Assembly: GCF_006538725.1 (NCBI RefSeq)
Contig: NZ_BJLQ01000005.1
Location: forward strand, 1 to 64,000
DNA length: 64,000 bases
Origin: Cellulomonas gelida
GTDB lineage: Bacteria > Actinomycetota > Actinomycetes > Actinomycetales > Cellulomonadaceae
Reading direction: 5' to 3'
The notes below the pieces were generated by a model, which was not told where the DNA came from, searched no databases, and was given only the letters and a program-made list of their open reading frames with translations. This document shows, piece after piece, positions 53,252 through 64,000 of the stretch (positions are counted from its first letter, which is position 1; every line of letters starts with the position of its first letter). The translations under genes and the position numbers were made by a program.

Positions 53252-54334
53252 ATGGTTGGGACGGGACAACGGAGGCTGGTCACGCTGACGCTGCTGGCGC
53301 TGGGAGCGCTCGGCGCCGGGCTGCTGGCCGTCGTGCTGGCGGCGGTCGCCCTGGCCGCGGCGCGCCCCGGCCGCCCGGTCGCAGTGCAGGACCTGGTCAG
53401 CGCAGGCGTCGCGACTCTCGGCGCGGTGACGGCCGCCTGGCTCGCGGCGTCCTGCGCCCTCGGGTGGGCCTGCCTCGCCGGGCGCCTGCTCGGCGCTCAC
53501 TGGCGGGCAGGCGAGATCGCGCTGCGGCGGTGCGCGCCGGTCGTCGTCCGACGGGCCGTCGCCGGCGCGGTCGGGGCGAGCCTGGGGCTCGGGTTGGTCG
53601 CGACCGGTGCACACGCGGCTCCGGTCGTCGAGCCGACGTCAGTGAGCACGGCGGCGGACTCCACCGCGACCACCGGGTGGCGACCGTCGGCCGCCGACGC
53701 CGCGGGCACCGCTGCGGGGACCGGCGTCGGCGCCGGTACCGGCACCGACGCAGGCACGGGCGCCGACACGGGGGCGGACGGCTTCGTCGGCGTCGCCCCC
53801 GGCGCGGGCGGACGTGCCGCACAGGGCCGCGACGCGGGTGTCGCACCCGAGGTCGCGGGAGTGACGGCACCGGACCCCGGAGCGCCGCCCCTCACGTGGC
53901 AGGTCACGACGCCCGAGCAGGCTCCCCGCGTCGACCCGCAGGAGTCCTCTGCTCCGTCGCCCGCTCTCGACGCGACCGACGAGGGACGTGACGCGACGAC
54001 CGGTACGGCTCCGGCCACCGCTGACGCACCGGGAGACCTCACCGTCACCGCCACGTCCCCGACGCGCGCCGCGGCGCAGCGGTCCACGGACCCCGATCAC
54101 GACGGAGACCGCCTCGTCGACGTGGACGAGGACGTCGCCCCGCGCGTCGTCGTCGGGCAGGGCGACTCGCTGTGGTCGATCGCCGCGGCCCACCTTCCTG
54201 CTGGCGCGAGCGACGCCGCCATCGCCGCGGCGTGGCCGCGCTGGTACGAGGCGAACCGCACGGTGATCGGTGCAGACCCCGACGTGCTGCTCGTCGGCCA
54301 GTCCCTCGAGGTCCCGATGGAGACGGCACGATGA
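53252..54334 (+). CDS. LysM-domain membrane protein
   Basis: A 360-residue protein with three N-terminal hydrophobic segments (about 9-35, 47-78, 98-118), then a long Ala/Gly/Thr/Pro-rich, probably extracellular region (about 120-285), and a C-terminal LysM domain (about 292-356; VVVGQGDSLWSIAAAHL and VLLVGQSLEVP). LysM binds N-acetylglucosamine polymers, so cell-wall attachment is expected. ATG 53252 has AGGGGGAAA upstream. It overlaps the next gene by 4 bases (ATGA). Confidence 0.85.
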   Translation: MVGTGQRRLVTLTLLALGALGAGLLAVVLAAVALAAARPGRPVAVQDLVSAGVATLGAVTAAWLAASCALGWACLAGRLLGAHWRAGEIALRRCAPVVVRRAVAGAVGASLGLGLVATGAHAAPVVEPTSVSTAADSTATTGWRPSAADAAGTAAGTGVGAGTGTDAGTGADTGADGFVGVAPGAGGRAAQGRDAGVAPEVAGVTAPDPGAPPLTWQVTTPEQAPRVDPQESSAPSPALDATDEGRDATTGTAPATADAPGDLTVTATSPTRAAAQRSTDPDHDGDRLVDVDEDVAPRVVVGQGDSLWSIAAAHLPAGASDAAIAAAWPRWYEANRTVIGADPDVLLVGQSLEVPMETAR

Positions 54335-54936
54335 CCGCGCTCACGGTGGCCGAGGCGACGTCGACGCTCGAGGACGCACTGGCCGCAGGCCTCGCGCACC
54401 CTCGTCCTCGACCGGGTCCGCGCCCGCGCCGGGCCGCGCTCCCCCGCGTGCGCCCCGTGCCCGAGGTCGGGCCCGCGTTGGCTCCGGTGCCCCGCGTCGA
54501 GCACGACCTGCGGCCCGTGCACACGCTGCGCACCCGGATCTCCGTGCTCCGCGGCGCCGACCGCACGCACGTCCAAGAGGCCGCCGACGACCAGCCCGCC
54601 GCCGTCGCCGTCGACCACCGCTCGCTCGTCGGCTCGTTGGCGCTCGCGAGCATCGAGTCGCTCGTGGGCCGTCGGCCCGTGGCGCAGCTCGCCCGGTGGC
54701 TCACCCCCGGCGTCTACGACGCCCTGCACGCGCGTGCGACCGCGTCCGCGCGGGTCCTGGGACCGCGGTCGGGTGGACGCGCCGTCGTCGTGCGCAACGT
54801 GCGGACGTGCCGGCTCGACGAGCGCGTCGTCGAGGCGAGCGCCGTGGTGGACGACGGCATCCGCGTGCGCGCGCTGGCGCTGCGGCTCGAGGCCCACCGG
54901 CAGTCCTGGCGGGTCACCGCGCTCGAGATCGGCTGA
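54331..54936 (+). CDS. DUF6459-like (Rv3231c-type placement) hypothetical protein
   Basis: A 201-residue basic protein. After an Arg/Pro-rich lead (about 25-70) comes a compact domain with LVGSLALASIESLVGRRPVA, then QLARWLTPGVYDALHARA and VVVRNVRTCRLDERVVEASA. The pattern resembles the alanine/arginine-rich DUF6459 family next to secA in actinobacteria (recollection; the Mycobacterium number in the label is unchecked). Function unknown. It is translationally coupled to the LysM gene and ends at a strong hairpin. Confidence 0.65.
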   Translation: MTALTVAEATSTLEDALAAGLAHPRPRPGPRPRRAALPRVRPVPEVGPALAPVPRVEHDLRPVHTLRTRISVLRGADRTHVQEAADDQPAAVAVDHRSLVGSLALASIESLVGRRPVAQLARWLTPGVYDALHARATASARVLGPRSGGRAVVVRNVRTCRLDERVVEASAVVDDGIRVRALALRLEAHRQSWRVTALEIG

Positions 54937-54957
54937 CGGCGCACACCCCCAGGGACG

Positions 54958-54997
54958 ACGAACGCCGCCGACGGGAGATCCCGTCGGCGGCGTTCGT
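54958..54997. terminator. Bidirectional terminator between the DUF6459-like gene and secA
   Basis: A perfect 18-bp inverted repeat (54958-54975 and 54980-54997) with a 4-base loop lies 22 bases past the plus-strand gene stop and 52 bases past the secA stop on the other strand. It probably serves both. Confidence 0.8.
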
Positions 54998-55048
54998 GCG
55001 CTCTGCTGCCCTGTGCTCGACCGACCGGCCGCGCTCAGAGTCGCGCCA

Positions 55049-57829
<2,781 letters not shown>

Positions 57830-58798
57830 GCATGACTCCTGGTGTAGATGTCCCGGGCTCGGACGGCGCGGGGTGGCGCGGGAGCCCGGCGGCGTCGCCG
57901 AGCGCGACCATCCTAGGCGAGGCGGACGCGCGTGGGCGCAGCACGACCACAGCCGAGACGAGCAAGATCGCTCCGAGCACCCCGAAGAGCCCCAGGTGCT
58001 CGTCCCGCAGCGCCACCGCGAGCACCGCGGCGGTCACCGGCTCGAGCAGCGAGAGCAGCGTCGCCGACGTCGCGGGGACGGTGCGCAGGCCCGTGAAGTA
58101 GGCGCTGTAGGCGGCCGCCGTGGGCACCACGGCGAGGTACACGAGCCACGCCCACCCTGTGCCGTCGGTGGGGAGCTGCAAGCCGCCGGGGCTCGCGAGC
58201 GCGTACGGCACGAGCAGCAGTCCGCCGAGGGTGAACGCGAGCGCGGTGACCGCGAGCCCGTCCAGCCCGGGGACCGGCCGCGCGTTGACGCCCGTGATCG
58301 CCGCGAACGCGGCCGCAGCGACGAGCGCGAGCCCGATGCCCCACGGGTCGACCGCGTGGCTCGGGTCCTGACCGAGAACGAGCGCCCCGAGCCCGGACAG
58401 CGCCAGCACGAGCGCCGACGTCGTCGTCCGCGACGGCCACGACCGGGCCCGCACCGCCGTCACCCCCGCGACGAGCAGCGGAGCCGTGCCGAGCGTGACG
58501 AGCGTCGCGACCGCCACGCCCGCGCGCTCGACCGCCTCGAAGTACGCGGCCTCGAACGCGGCGATGAGCACCGCGGTCGCGACGACCCGCGTGACCGCCG
58601 GGCGGGAGCGCGGCAGCCCGCGCAGCCGGCCGAGCGCCGCCAGCACGACGAGCAGGGCACCTCCCCCGCCGAGGAGGCGGTAGTCCGCGACAGCGCCCGA
58701 CGACAGCCGTGCGGCGTCGCCGAGCTCGGCGCCCGCCAGCCCACCGGTCCCCCACAGCACGCCCGCGAGCGCGACCAGGACGAAGTCGGACCGGCGCG

Positions 58799-60133
58799 TC
58801 ACCCCACGGCCCCGGCTGTGCCCGCGAGGCCGGCCGACGACGGTCGCACCGCCCGGGTGAGCGCGGGTACCAGGTCCCCGCCGACGCCGTCCGCGCCGAA
58901 CGTGATCTCGTCGAGCCCGGTCCATCGCGCCACGAGCCAGAGCTCGTCCGCGAGCGCCCGCGCGACCTCGTCGTCGCCCGGCGCCCCCTGCCGGTCGCGC
59001 GCGCCGGGTGCGCGGTGCGCGGCCTGCACGACGAGCCGGCCGGTCGCGCGGTCCGCCTTGAGGTCGACGAGCGCCTCGATCGCGTCACCCAGCAGGAACG
59101 GCAGCACGTAGTAGCCCCACTGCCGCTGCGCCTGCGGGACGTAGATCTCGATCCGGTACCGCAGGCCGAACAGCTCCTCGAGCCTGCGACGTTCGAAGAC
59201 GAGCGGGTCGAACGGGCTCAGCAGCGCGGCGCCGGTCGCGCGGCGCGGCACGCGCGCCTCGACGTGCCGGTACACCTCGCGGTCCCAGCCCGCCACCTGC
59301 GCGGGGACCAGGACGCCGTCCGCGACGAGCGAGCTCACCGCGCGCTGGGCGCGGGCGGTCGAGAGCCGGAAGTAGTCGGCCAGGCAGCGCAGCGTCCCGA
59401 TCCCGTGCGCGCGGGCCGAGATCTCGACGAGCCGGCGCACGGCCTCCTCGTCGTCCGGCACCTGCCGAGCGGCCACGTCGCTCGGCAGGACGCGCTCGGT
59501 CAGGTCGTAGCGCCGCTCGAACGCCGGCGTGCGCCCCGCGACCGCGACCTCGCCCGCGAAGAAGAGGTACTCGAGCGCGCTCTTGGCCACGGTCCAGTTC
59601 CAGCCCCAGGCACCCGTCTCGCGCGGGAAGCGCTCGGCGAACAGCTCGTGCGCCTGCTGCGAGGTGACCGGCCCGCGATCGGCGACCATCGTGCGGACCT
59701 CGTCGAGCACAGGGGACTCCCGCAGCGGCACACCCTCGACGACTGAGGCGCCGTACCGCTCGCGATCCGCGCGCCGCCGCCACTCGAGCAGCTGGTACGT
59801 CGTCGGCGGGACGTAGGAGGCCACGTGCGCCCACGACTCCATGAGACGGCGCGGCGCACGCGACGCCGCCCGGTCGAGCAGCGCGACGTCGTACGGGCCG
59901 AGGCGGGAGAACAGCGGCACCTGGTGCGCACGCGCGAGGACGTTCACGGAGTCGATCTGCAGCAGGCCCACCCGGTCGATGACCTGCTGCACCTGCCGGA
60001 TCGTGATCGGGCCGTCCGGGCGCGGCCGGTGCAGGCCCTGCGCCGCGAGCGCGATGCGCCGCGCCTGGGCGAGCGTGTACCGCTCGGGGACCGGGACCGG
60101 CGTCGGTGCCGACGTACGCGTTGGCGTGACCAC
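58799..60133 (-). CDS. Winged-helix DNA glycosylase of the YcaQ/AlkX (HTH_42) family
   Basis: A 444-residue member of the HTH_42 family. E. coli YcaQ (AlkX) and Streptomyces AlkZ in this family excise alkylated bases and unhook interstrand crosslinks. The QxD catalytic motif is visible in GLLQIDSVNVLARAHQVPLF (near residue 52). Further landmarks are GAWGWNWTVAKSALEYLFFA and LLSPFDPLVFERRRLEELFG. The region after 300 matches the barrel domain. GTG 60133 is the most plausible start; sites are weak. It is coupled to the EamA gene. Confidence 0.85.
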   Translation of the reverse strand: MVTPTRTSAPTPVPVPERYTLAQARRIALAAQGLHRPRPDGPITIRQVQQVIDRVGLLQIDSVNVLARAHQVPLFSRLGPYDVALLDRAASRAPRRLMESWAHVASYVPPTTYQLLEWRRRADRERYGASVVEGVPLRESPVLDEVRTMVADRGPVTSQQAHELFAERFPRETGAWGWNWTVAKSALEYLFFAGEVAVAGRTPAFERRYDLTERVLPSDVAARQVPDDEEAVRRLVEISARAHGIGTLRCLADYFRLSTARAQRAVSSLVADGVLVPAQVAGWDREVYRHVEARVPRRATGAALLSPFDPLVFERRRLEELFGLRYRIEIYVPQAQRQWGYYVLPFLLGDAIEALVDLKADRATGRLVVQAAHRAPGARDRQGAPGDDEVARALADELWLVARWTGLDEITFGADGVGGDLVPALTRAVRPSSAGLAGTAGAVG

Positions 60134-60222
60134 GAGGACATCCTGCCCTCCGGGTCCGACATCGCCCCGACTCCGCACGCAGCCGACGGTCCCGGGCGCA
60201 GCGCGGGGCCCGGGCACGACGA

Positions 60223-60254
60223 CGCCCGGCCGGGAGAAGGACACCGGCCGGGCG
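60223..60254 (-). terminator. hpf terminator
   Basis: An 11-bp GC-rich inverted repeat (60223-60233 and 60244-60254) with a 10-base loop begins 34 bases past the hpf stop. No U tract. Confidence 0.55.
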
Positions 60255-60288
60255 CGTCAGTCGCGGTGGCGCCTGCGAGGCGCGCGGG

Positions 60289-60912
60289 TCACCCGACCCG
60301 CGCCTGCGCAGACACCGGGGTGTCGAGCTTGATCACGCCGTAGCTCCACCCGCGCCGCCGGTAGGCGACCGCGGGCTGCGCGGTCTCCGCGTCGACGAAC
60401 AGGAAGAAGTCGTGCCCGACCAGCTCCATCTCGTACAGCGCGTCGTCGATCGTCATCGGCAGCGCCTGGTGCGTCTTCTCCCGGATCACCACGGGCGAGT
60501 CACCGAGGGTGACCTCGGTGGTGCCGTCGGCTGCGACGGCGGACTCTTGCACGGGTGGCTCCTCCTGAGGCGGTCGCACGTCGACCGGCGTGAGCGGAGT
60601 GTGGTTGCGGTGGTCCTTGCGACGGTCGCGCGTCCGTCGCAGGCGCTCGAGGAGCTTGGTGAGCGCGAGGTCCAGTGCTGCATACCTGTCATCGGCGCAC
60701 GCCTCGGCGCGGATCACGGGCCCCTTGTCGATGACGGTGAGCTCGACCCGTTCCGAGCTGTCCGCCTGCCGGGGGTTCGTCTCGTGCGAGACGAGGACGT
60801 CGATCCGCTGGGCGCGGGGGGCCAGCTGCTCGATCTTCGAGAGCTTGTCCGTCAGGTGCGCCCGAAACTTCGGGGACACCTCGGTGCGCCGGCCGGCAAC
60901 CACGATCTCCAT
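60289..60912 (-). CDS. hpf: Ribosome hibernation-promoting factor, long form
   Basis: Dimerises or inactivates 70S ribosomes in stationary phase. 207 residues: an N-terminal HPF/RaiA domain (about 1-100; MEIVVAGRRTEVSPKFRAHL and RAEACADDRYAALDLALTKL), a flexible Glu/Pro linker, and the C-terminal dimerisation domain (about 147-205; FLFVDAETAQPAVAYRRRGW). It is thus the long form that makes 100S particles. The ATG at 60912 has CCAGGAGG. A second strong AGGAGG-ATG occurs in the leader at 60994 in a different frame. The 218-base spacer to comF shows no other feature except a GGCCCTCGAGAGGGCC palindrome at 60968-60983. Confidence 0.96.
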   Translation of the reverse strand: MEIVVAGRRTEVSPKFRAHLTDKLSKIEQLAPRAQRIDVLVSHETNPRQADSSERVELTVIDKGPVIRAEACADDRYAALDLALTKLLERLRRTRDRRKDHRNHTPLTPVDVRPPQEEPPVQESAVAADGTTEVTLGDSPVVIREKTHQALPMTIDDALYEMELVGHDFFLFVDAETAQPAVAYRRRGWSYGVIKLDTPVSAQARVG

Positions 60913-61130
60913 GTGAGCCTCCTGGGAGGTGAGGGGCGGCGGCTCGCCGCCCGGTGTCTGCGGTCGTGGCCCTCGAGAGGGCCGCTTCGGGCATCACCTC
61001 CTCCACGCGCCGGCCGGTCCGAGGACCGTCCCGTGCGACGTCGGCTCGGACTGACACGCTAACCCCGCCGAGGTCGCATCACCACTGTGCGCTCGCCGGA
61101 CGCGCCGAAGTCAGGCTGAAGGTCCCGGGA

Positions 61131-61928
61131 TCACCCGTTCAGAGCACCGGGGCCGGGCGTGGACGCGAGCGTCACGGCCGCCACGGGCAGCGCGCCGGCC
61201 GAGGTGAGCGCACGCGCCGCGGCGGCGAGCGTCGCCCCGCTCGTGAGCACGTCGTCGACGAGCACGACGAGCCGCCCGTGGACGGCCGCTCCGTGCCGGG
61301 ACGCCACGCGCACCCGGCCGAGTCGTGCGCGGTCCCGGACCCCGAGGCCCACCTGGTCCGCGCCGTCGCGGAGCAGCACCCGCGCGCGGTGCGCGACGAG
61401 CCCCGTCGACCGCAGCCCGTCCACCACACCGTCCGCGAGCTCGTCGACGTGCGCGAAGCCGCGCCGCCGGAGAGCGGCACGCGTCGACGGCGCGGGGACG
61501 ACGAGCACGCTCGTGCCCGGCACCAGCGCCGCGAGCGAGGCCACGCCGGGCGGGCCGACGACCAGGGCGGACCCGAGGCGGGACGCGCACGCCACGAGCG
61601 GCCGCGTCAGGTCGCGGCGCCCGCGGTCCTTCCAGGCGATGACGGCCGCGCGCACCACGCCGACGCAGTCCGCGAGCGTCAGCACGGGCAGCGGCGCGGC
61701 GTCGAGCGGGTCGAGCCGGCCCGCGCGCTGCTCGCAGCGCCACGGCTCGCGGTCGAACGCCGCGCGGCACGGCGGGCACCACGCCTCGTCGTCCCGGCCG
61801 CAGCCCGCGCACTGCACGGGCAGGACGAGACCCGCGAGCTCGTGCCATACCTCGCGCAGGCCCGCCGCGATCCGCGCACGTCGCTCGCACGACGCGCGGC
61901 GCCCTGTGCCCTGCCCGACCCGACCCAT
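61131..61928 (-). CDS. comF: ComF family phosphoribosyltransferase-like protein
   Basis: A 265-residue ComF protein. The N-terminal zinc ribbon has CAGCGRDDEAWCPPC (about 40-54). The PRPP-binding motif is LVVLVDDVLTSGATL (about 221-235), and YxxR-type sequence ALRRRGFAHVDELADG is near residue 152. In Bacillus ComFC acts in natural transformation; in actinobacteria a comF copy sits near hpf and lpqB without proven competence. ATG 61928 (MGRVGQGTG) is preferred to upstream extensions. It is divergent from the small membrane peptide, 236 bases away. Confidence 0.92.
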   Translation of the reverse strand: MGRVGQGTGRRASCERRARIAAGLREVWHELAGLVLPVQCAGCGRDDEAWCPPCRAAFDREPWRCEQRAGRLDPLDAAPLPVLTLADCVGVVRAAVIAWKDRGRRDLTRPLVACASRLGSALVVGPPGVASLAALVPGTSVLVVPAPSTRAALRRRGFAHVDELADGVVDGLRSTGLVAHRARVLLRDGADQVGLGVRDRARLGRVRVASRHGAAVHGRLVVLVDDVLTSGATLAAAARALTSAGALPVAAVTLASTPGPGALNG

Positions 61929-62164
61929 CCCGCGATCGTGCCGTCCACCCGGCCGCCGCGGGCCGCGCACCCTCGACCTGGGGACGACGAGGGGTCACTT
62001 CCGACCGGCCCGTCGTGTCGCTTTCGGGTGAAACGTGCCGGTCTGTACTGTGTGCGCCGACCGGTGGGCCGGCGACGGCCCGTCGGCGACCGACCGGACG
62101 ACGACGGCGGCGGTGACCAGCAGCACCTGACCACGCGACGACGAGCCACCCGGAGGAGCCGACG

Positions 62165-62332
62165 ATGCCGGCGAGAGCCAAGAACATCCTGATGTGGATC
62201 GTCGTGATCTTCCTCATCTACGCCGTGGTGCAGAACCCGGACAAGGCCGCCGACGTCGTGCGGTCGATCTGGGACTTCATCTACGACGCGTTCGCGGGGT
62301 TCGGGCGCTTCTTCAGCAACCTGGCGTCCTGA
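62165..62332 (+). CDS. 55-residue membrane peptide
   Basis: A tiny gene with a strong GGAGGAG site and ATG 62165. It encodes MPARAKNILMWIVVIFLIYA, with one hydrophobic helix (about 8-22), followed by an amphipathic aromatic-rich C-terminus containing WDFIYDAFAGFGRFF. Unusually for the window it is rich in Ile and Phe. Its frame use and ribosome-binding site support coding. It precedes the PH-domain membrane gene by 54 bases, likely the same operon. Function unknown. Confidence 0.82.
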   Translation: MPARAKNILMWIVVIFLIYAVVQNPDKAADVVRSIWDFIYDAFAGFGRFFSNLAS

Positions 62333-62386
62333 CGGGCGCGGCGCCGACGCCCGACGGCGGGCCTCACGCGGACGGGAGGTGACGAC

Positions 62387-63409
62387 GTGACGACGGACGA
62401 CGCCACGCGCATCGTCATGACCCACCGGCTGCTGCGCCGGTACGTCCTGCCCGGCGAGCGCGTCGTGCTGGCGGCCCGCTGGCACTGGGCCAAGCTCGTC
62501 GAGCCCGCGGTGACGGCGTCCGTCGTGTTCTGCGTGTGCGGGTGGCTGACCTACGTCCTGCAGTCGTCGCTCGGCGACCGGGCGCTCGTGGTGTGGTGGT
62601 TGTGGGTGGCGGCGCTGCTGCGGTTCGGCTGGCTGCTGCTGGTGTGGCGCGTCGAGTGGTTCGTCGCGACCGACAAGCGGATGCTGCTGCTCACGGGCCT
62701 CGTGACCCACCAGATCGGCATGATGCCGCTGATGAAGGTCACGGACATGCGGTACTCGCGGTCGGTGCTGGGCCAGGTGCTCGGCTACGGGCAGTTCCTG
62801 CTGGAGTCCGCCGGGCAGGACCAGGCGCTGCGCCAGATCAACTGGGTCGCACGTCCCGACGCCACCTACCGCGACCTGTGCGCGCTGATCTTCACGCCAG
62901 CGGACATGCCGCCGTCGGACGGCGAGGACGACGCGGGTCCGCCCACGCGACCGCGCCCGCGTCCCGATGGTTCGCGCCCGGACGGCCCACCCGGCTCGGT
63001 CCCACCCGGCTCAGCCCCACCCGGTTCGGTCCCGCCCGGCTCGGTCCCGCCCGCGGTCGTGCCGGCACGGCCGAGCGGTGGCGGACGGCTCGCGGTCACC
63101 GCCGACCGCTGGGCCGAGCCCCTCGTCGTGTGGCCGACGCGCGACCACCCGTTCGACCCGGACGACACCCAGCCGCTGCGGGTTTCGCGGCGTGCCACGA
63201 CCGACGCCGCACGCGTCGCACCCGTCGGACCCGTCGCCCCCGTCCCGCCCGGCACGGACGAGGACGAGTCGCACGAGCCGTCCTGGTACGTCTCGGAGCC
63301 GACCGCGCGGTTCGTCGACCTCCACGGTGCCCGGCACGACCCGGACACCGCAGACGACACCGACGACCGACAGGAGCCGCGCGAGCCGCGGGCGGATCAG
63401 CCGGGGTAG
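62387..63409 (+). CDS. PH-domain membrane protein
   Basis: A 340-residue protein: two membrane helices (about 43-58 and 66-85), followed by a bacterial PH-like domain (about 88-170) with the segment FVATDKRMLLLTGLVTHQIG and KVTDMRYSRSVLGQVLGYGQ. From 175 to the end it is a hydrophilic Pro/Asp-rich tail with four PPGSV-type repeats. GTG 62387 has GGGAGGTG. The role of bPH_2 proteins is unknown. The stop overlaps the lpqB stop by 13 bases on the other strand. Confidence 0.85.
   Translation: MTTDDATRIVMTHRLLRRYVLPGERVVLAARWHWAKLVEPAVTASVVFCVCGWLTYVLQSSLGDRALVVWWLWVAALLRFGWLLLVWRVEWFVATDKRMLLLTGLVTHQIGMMPLMKVTDMRYSRSVLGQVLGYGQFLLESAGQDQALRQINWVARPDATYRDLCALIFTPADMPPSDGEDDAGPPTRPRPRPDGSRPDGPPGSVPPGSAPPGSVPPGSVPPAVVPARPSGGGRLAVTADRWAEPLVVWPTRDHPFDPDDTQPLRVSRRATTDAARVAPVGPVAPVPPGTDEDESHEPSWYVSEPTARFVDLHGARHDPDTADDTDDRQEPREPRADQPG
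62986..63045 (+). repeat. Four tandem 15-bp repeats in the PH-domain gene
   Basis: Bases 62986-63045 are four copies of a 15-base unit (CCCACCCGGCTCGGT with few changes) that encode PPGSV, PPGSA, PPGSV and PPGSV. A partial fifth follows. In-frame repeat number can vary without breaking the gene. Confidence 0.9.
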
Positions 63410-64000
63410 CTCGGGTCGCGCACGCCCTCGACGTCGGCCACCGTGGCCCACGTCGTGCCGACCAGCTTGTGCAGCACGCCGTCGGTGGTCGTGAGGTAGA
63501 CGACCCGACCGCCCGCGAGCGCCTCGACGTCCGGCACCTCGGGCTCGGCGGTCGTCGGACCGAACACGGGCACGCGGTGCACCAGGAGCGTCTCGCCGTC
63601 GCTGCGCCCGACCACGCCGAGCACGGACTCGTCGAGCCAGACGACCTCGGTCGCGTCCTCGAGGACCGCGCCGACGCGCACGGGCTCGCCGAGCTTCTGC
63701 GGCGTCCCCTGCGCGTCGCGCACGACCGGGAACACGTTGACCCACACGCCGTCGGCCCCGCGGGACACCACGGCGAGCCGGGTCGCGTCGCGGGCCATCC
63801 GCACGGCGACCGTCGTGCGGCCCTCGAGCCACTCGGCGGGCACCACGAGCGGGTCCTCGCCGTCCTTGACCGCGATCACGCCCTCACCCGCCCGTGCCGT
63901 CCACACCCAGCCGAGCCGGTCCACGGACGGCGCGACGAGCGCAGGCCCCGGCACGAGCACCCGGGACTCGGCGTCGACGCGCGGCACGGTCACGAGCGAG
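63397..64000 (-). CDS. lpqB: LpqB-family beta-propeller lipoprotein, C-terminal part (runs off the window)
   Basis: The last 200 or so residues of a protein whose beta-propeller repeats include VDRLGWVWTARAGEGVIAVK, then VVWLDESVLGVVGRSDGETL and GRVVYLTTTDGVLHKL. In actinobacteria LpqB is a lipoprotein encoded with the MtrAB two-component system and modulates MtrB and envelope homeostasis. The start, lipobox and mtrAB would lie right of base 64000. It ends TVADVEGVRDPSYPG. Family call is from the motif pattern and the hpf-comF neighbourhood. Confidence 0.88.
   Translation of the reverse strand, partial: SLVTVPRVDAESRVLVPGPALVAPSVDRLGWVWTARAGEGVIAVKDGEDPLVVPAEWLEGRTTVAVRMARDATRLAVVSRGADGVWVNVFPVVRDAQGTPQKLGEPVRVGAVLEDATEVVWLDESVLGVVGRSDGETLLVHRVPVFGPTTAEPEVPDVEALAGGRVVYLTTTDGVLHKLVGTTWATVADVEGVRDPSYPG

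Noticed and set aside
61016-61034. GGTCCGAGGACC palindrome next to GTCCC upstream of hpf, considered as a third DosR-like box
   Set aside because: The half-sites do not have the GGGAC-N4-GTCCC spacing. The palindrome is simple and could arise by chance in GC-rich sequence.

Overview
This is a contiguous stretch of very GC-rich actinobacterial chromosome. Codon third positions are almost always G or C, GTG starts are frequent, and neighbouring genes often overlap as ATGA or GTGA. The gene content and order (rplU-rpmA-obgE-proB-nadD-rsfS, mutM-rnc-rpmF-DUF177, coaD-rsmD-recG-DAK2-rpmB, thiL-ddl-gpsA-plsC-murA-leuDC-IclR, secA-hpf-comF-lpqB) match the core order of Actinomycetota. The Micrococcales, and a Cellulomonas-like genome in particular, fit best; that placement is inference from recalled synteny, not a search. 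Nearly everything is housekeeping. I see no prophage, insertion sequence, integron, CRISPR array, toxin-antitoxin pair or biosynthetic cluster.

Layout. 1-7.3 kb: the 5' part of ppc, a secreted Lys/Ser/Thr-rich protein, a ThrE-type amino-acid exporter with a Pro/Thr-rich N-terminal tail, a DUF488 protein, an APC permease, a possible cupin relic and a zinc alcohol dehydrogenase. 7.5-14.7 kb: tRNA-Ala(GGC), then the minus-strand run rplU, rpmA, obgE, proB, a 51-residue membrane peptide, nadD, a Pro/Ala-rich membrane protein, rsfS and a histidine phosphatase. 14.9-18.4 kb: RNase E/G with a long low-complexity N-terminus. 18.7-28.5 kb: the cydABDC operon (bd oxidase and its exporter), translationally coupled to a DevS/DosT-like GAF-GAF histidine kinase. 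A NarL/DevR-like regulator faces it, and a DosR-type palindrome sits about 41 bases before the likely cydA transcription start. 28.5-37.4 kb: mutM, rnc, rpmF, DUF177, a SepIVA/DivIVA-like coiled-coil gene, coaD, a frameshifted GNAT gene, rsmD, recG and a DAK2-like gene. 37.6-49 kb: rpmB, a GNAT gene, thiL, a DUF3515 lipoprotein, ddl, a PLP enzyme, gpsA, plsC, murA, leuD, leuC and the divergent IclR regulator. 49.1-55 kb: tRNA-Glu(CTC) and tRNA-Gln(CTG), a DUF6912-like gene, an orphan CpaE-like/SAF pair, a BldC/excisionase-like HTH protein, a LysM membrane protein and a DUF6459-like gene. 55-64 kb: secA, an EamA transporter, a YcaQ-type glycosylase, hpf, comF, a 55-residue membrane peptide, a PH-domain membrane protein and the 3' end of lpqB.

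The most coherent regulatory story is the respiratory module. A putative heme/redox sensor kinase is encoded in the same transcription unit as cytochrome bd, its presumed response regulator is next door, and a matching operator precedes cydA. A weaker copy of that operator lies in the probable leaderless ppc promoter. The other points worth a second look are small: a one-base frameshift in a GNAT gene, a triple 20-bp repeat across the end of the IclR gene, proB without proA, possible leaderless starts, and a second strong ribosome-binding site/ATG in the hpf leader. I did not find a convincing undescribed large system.
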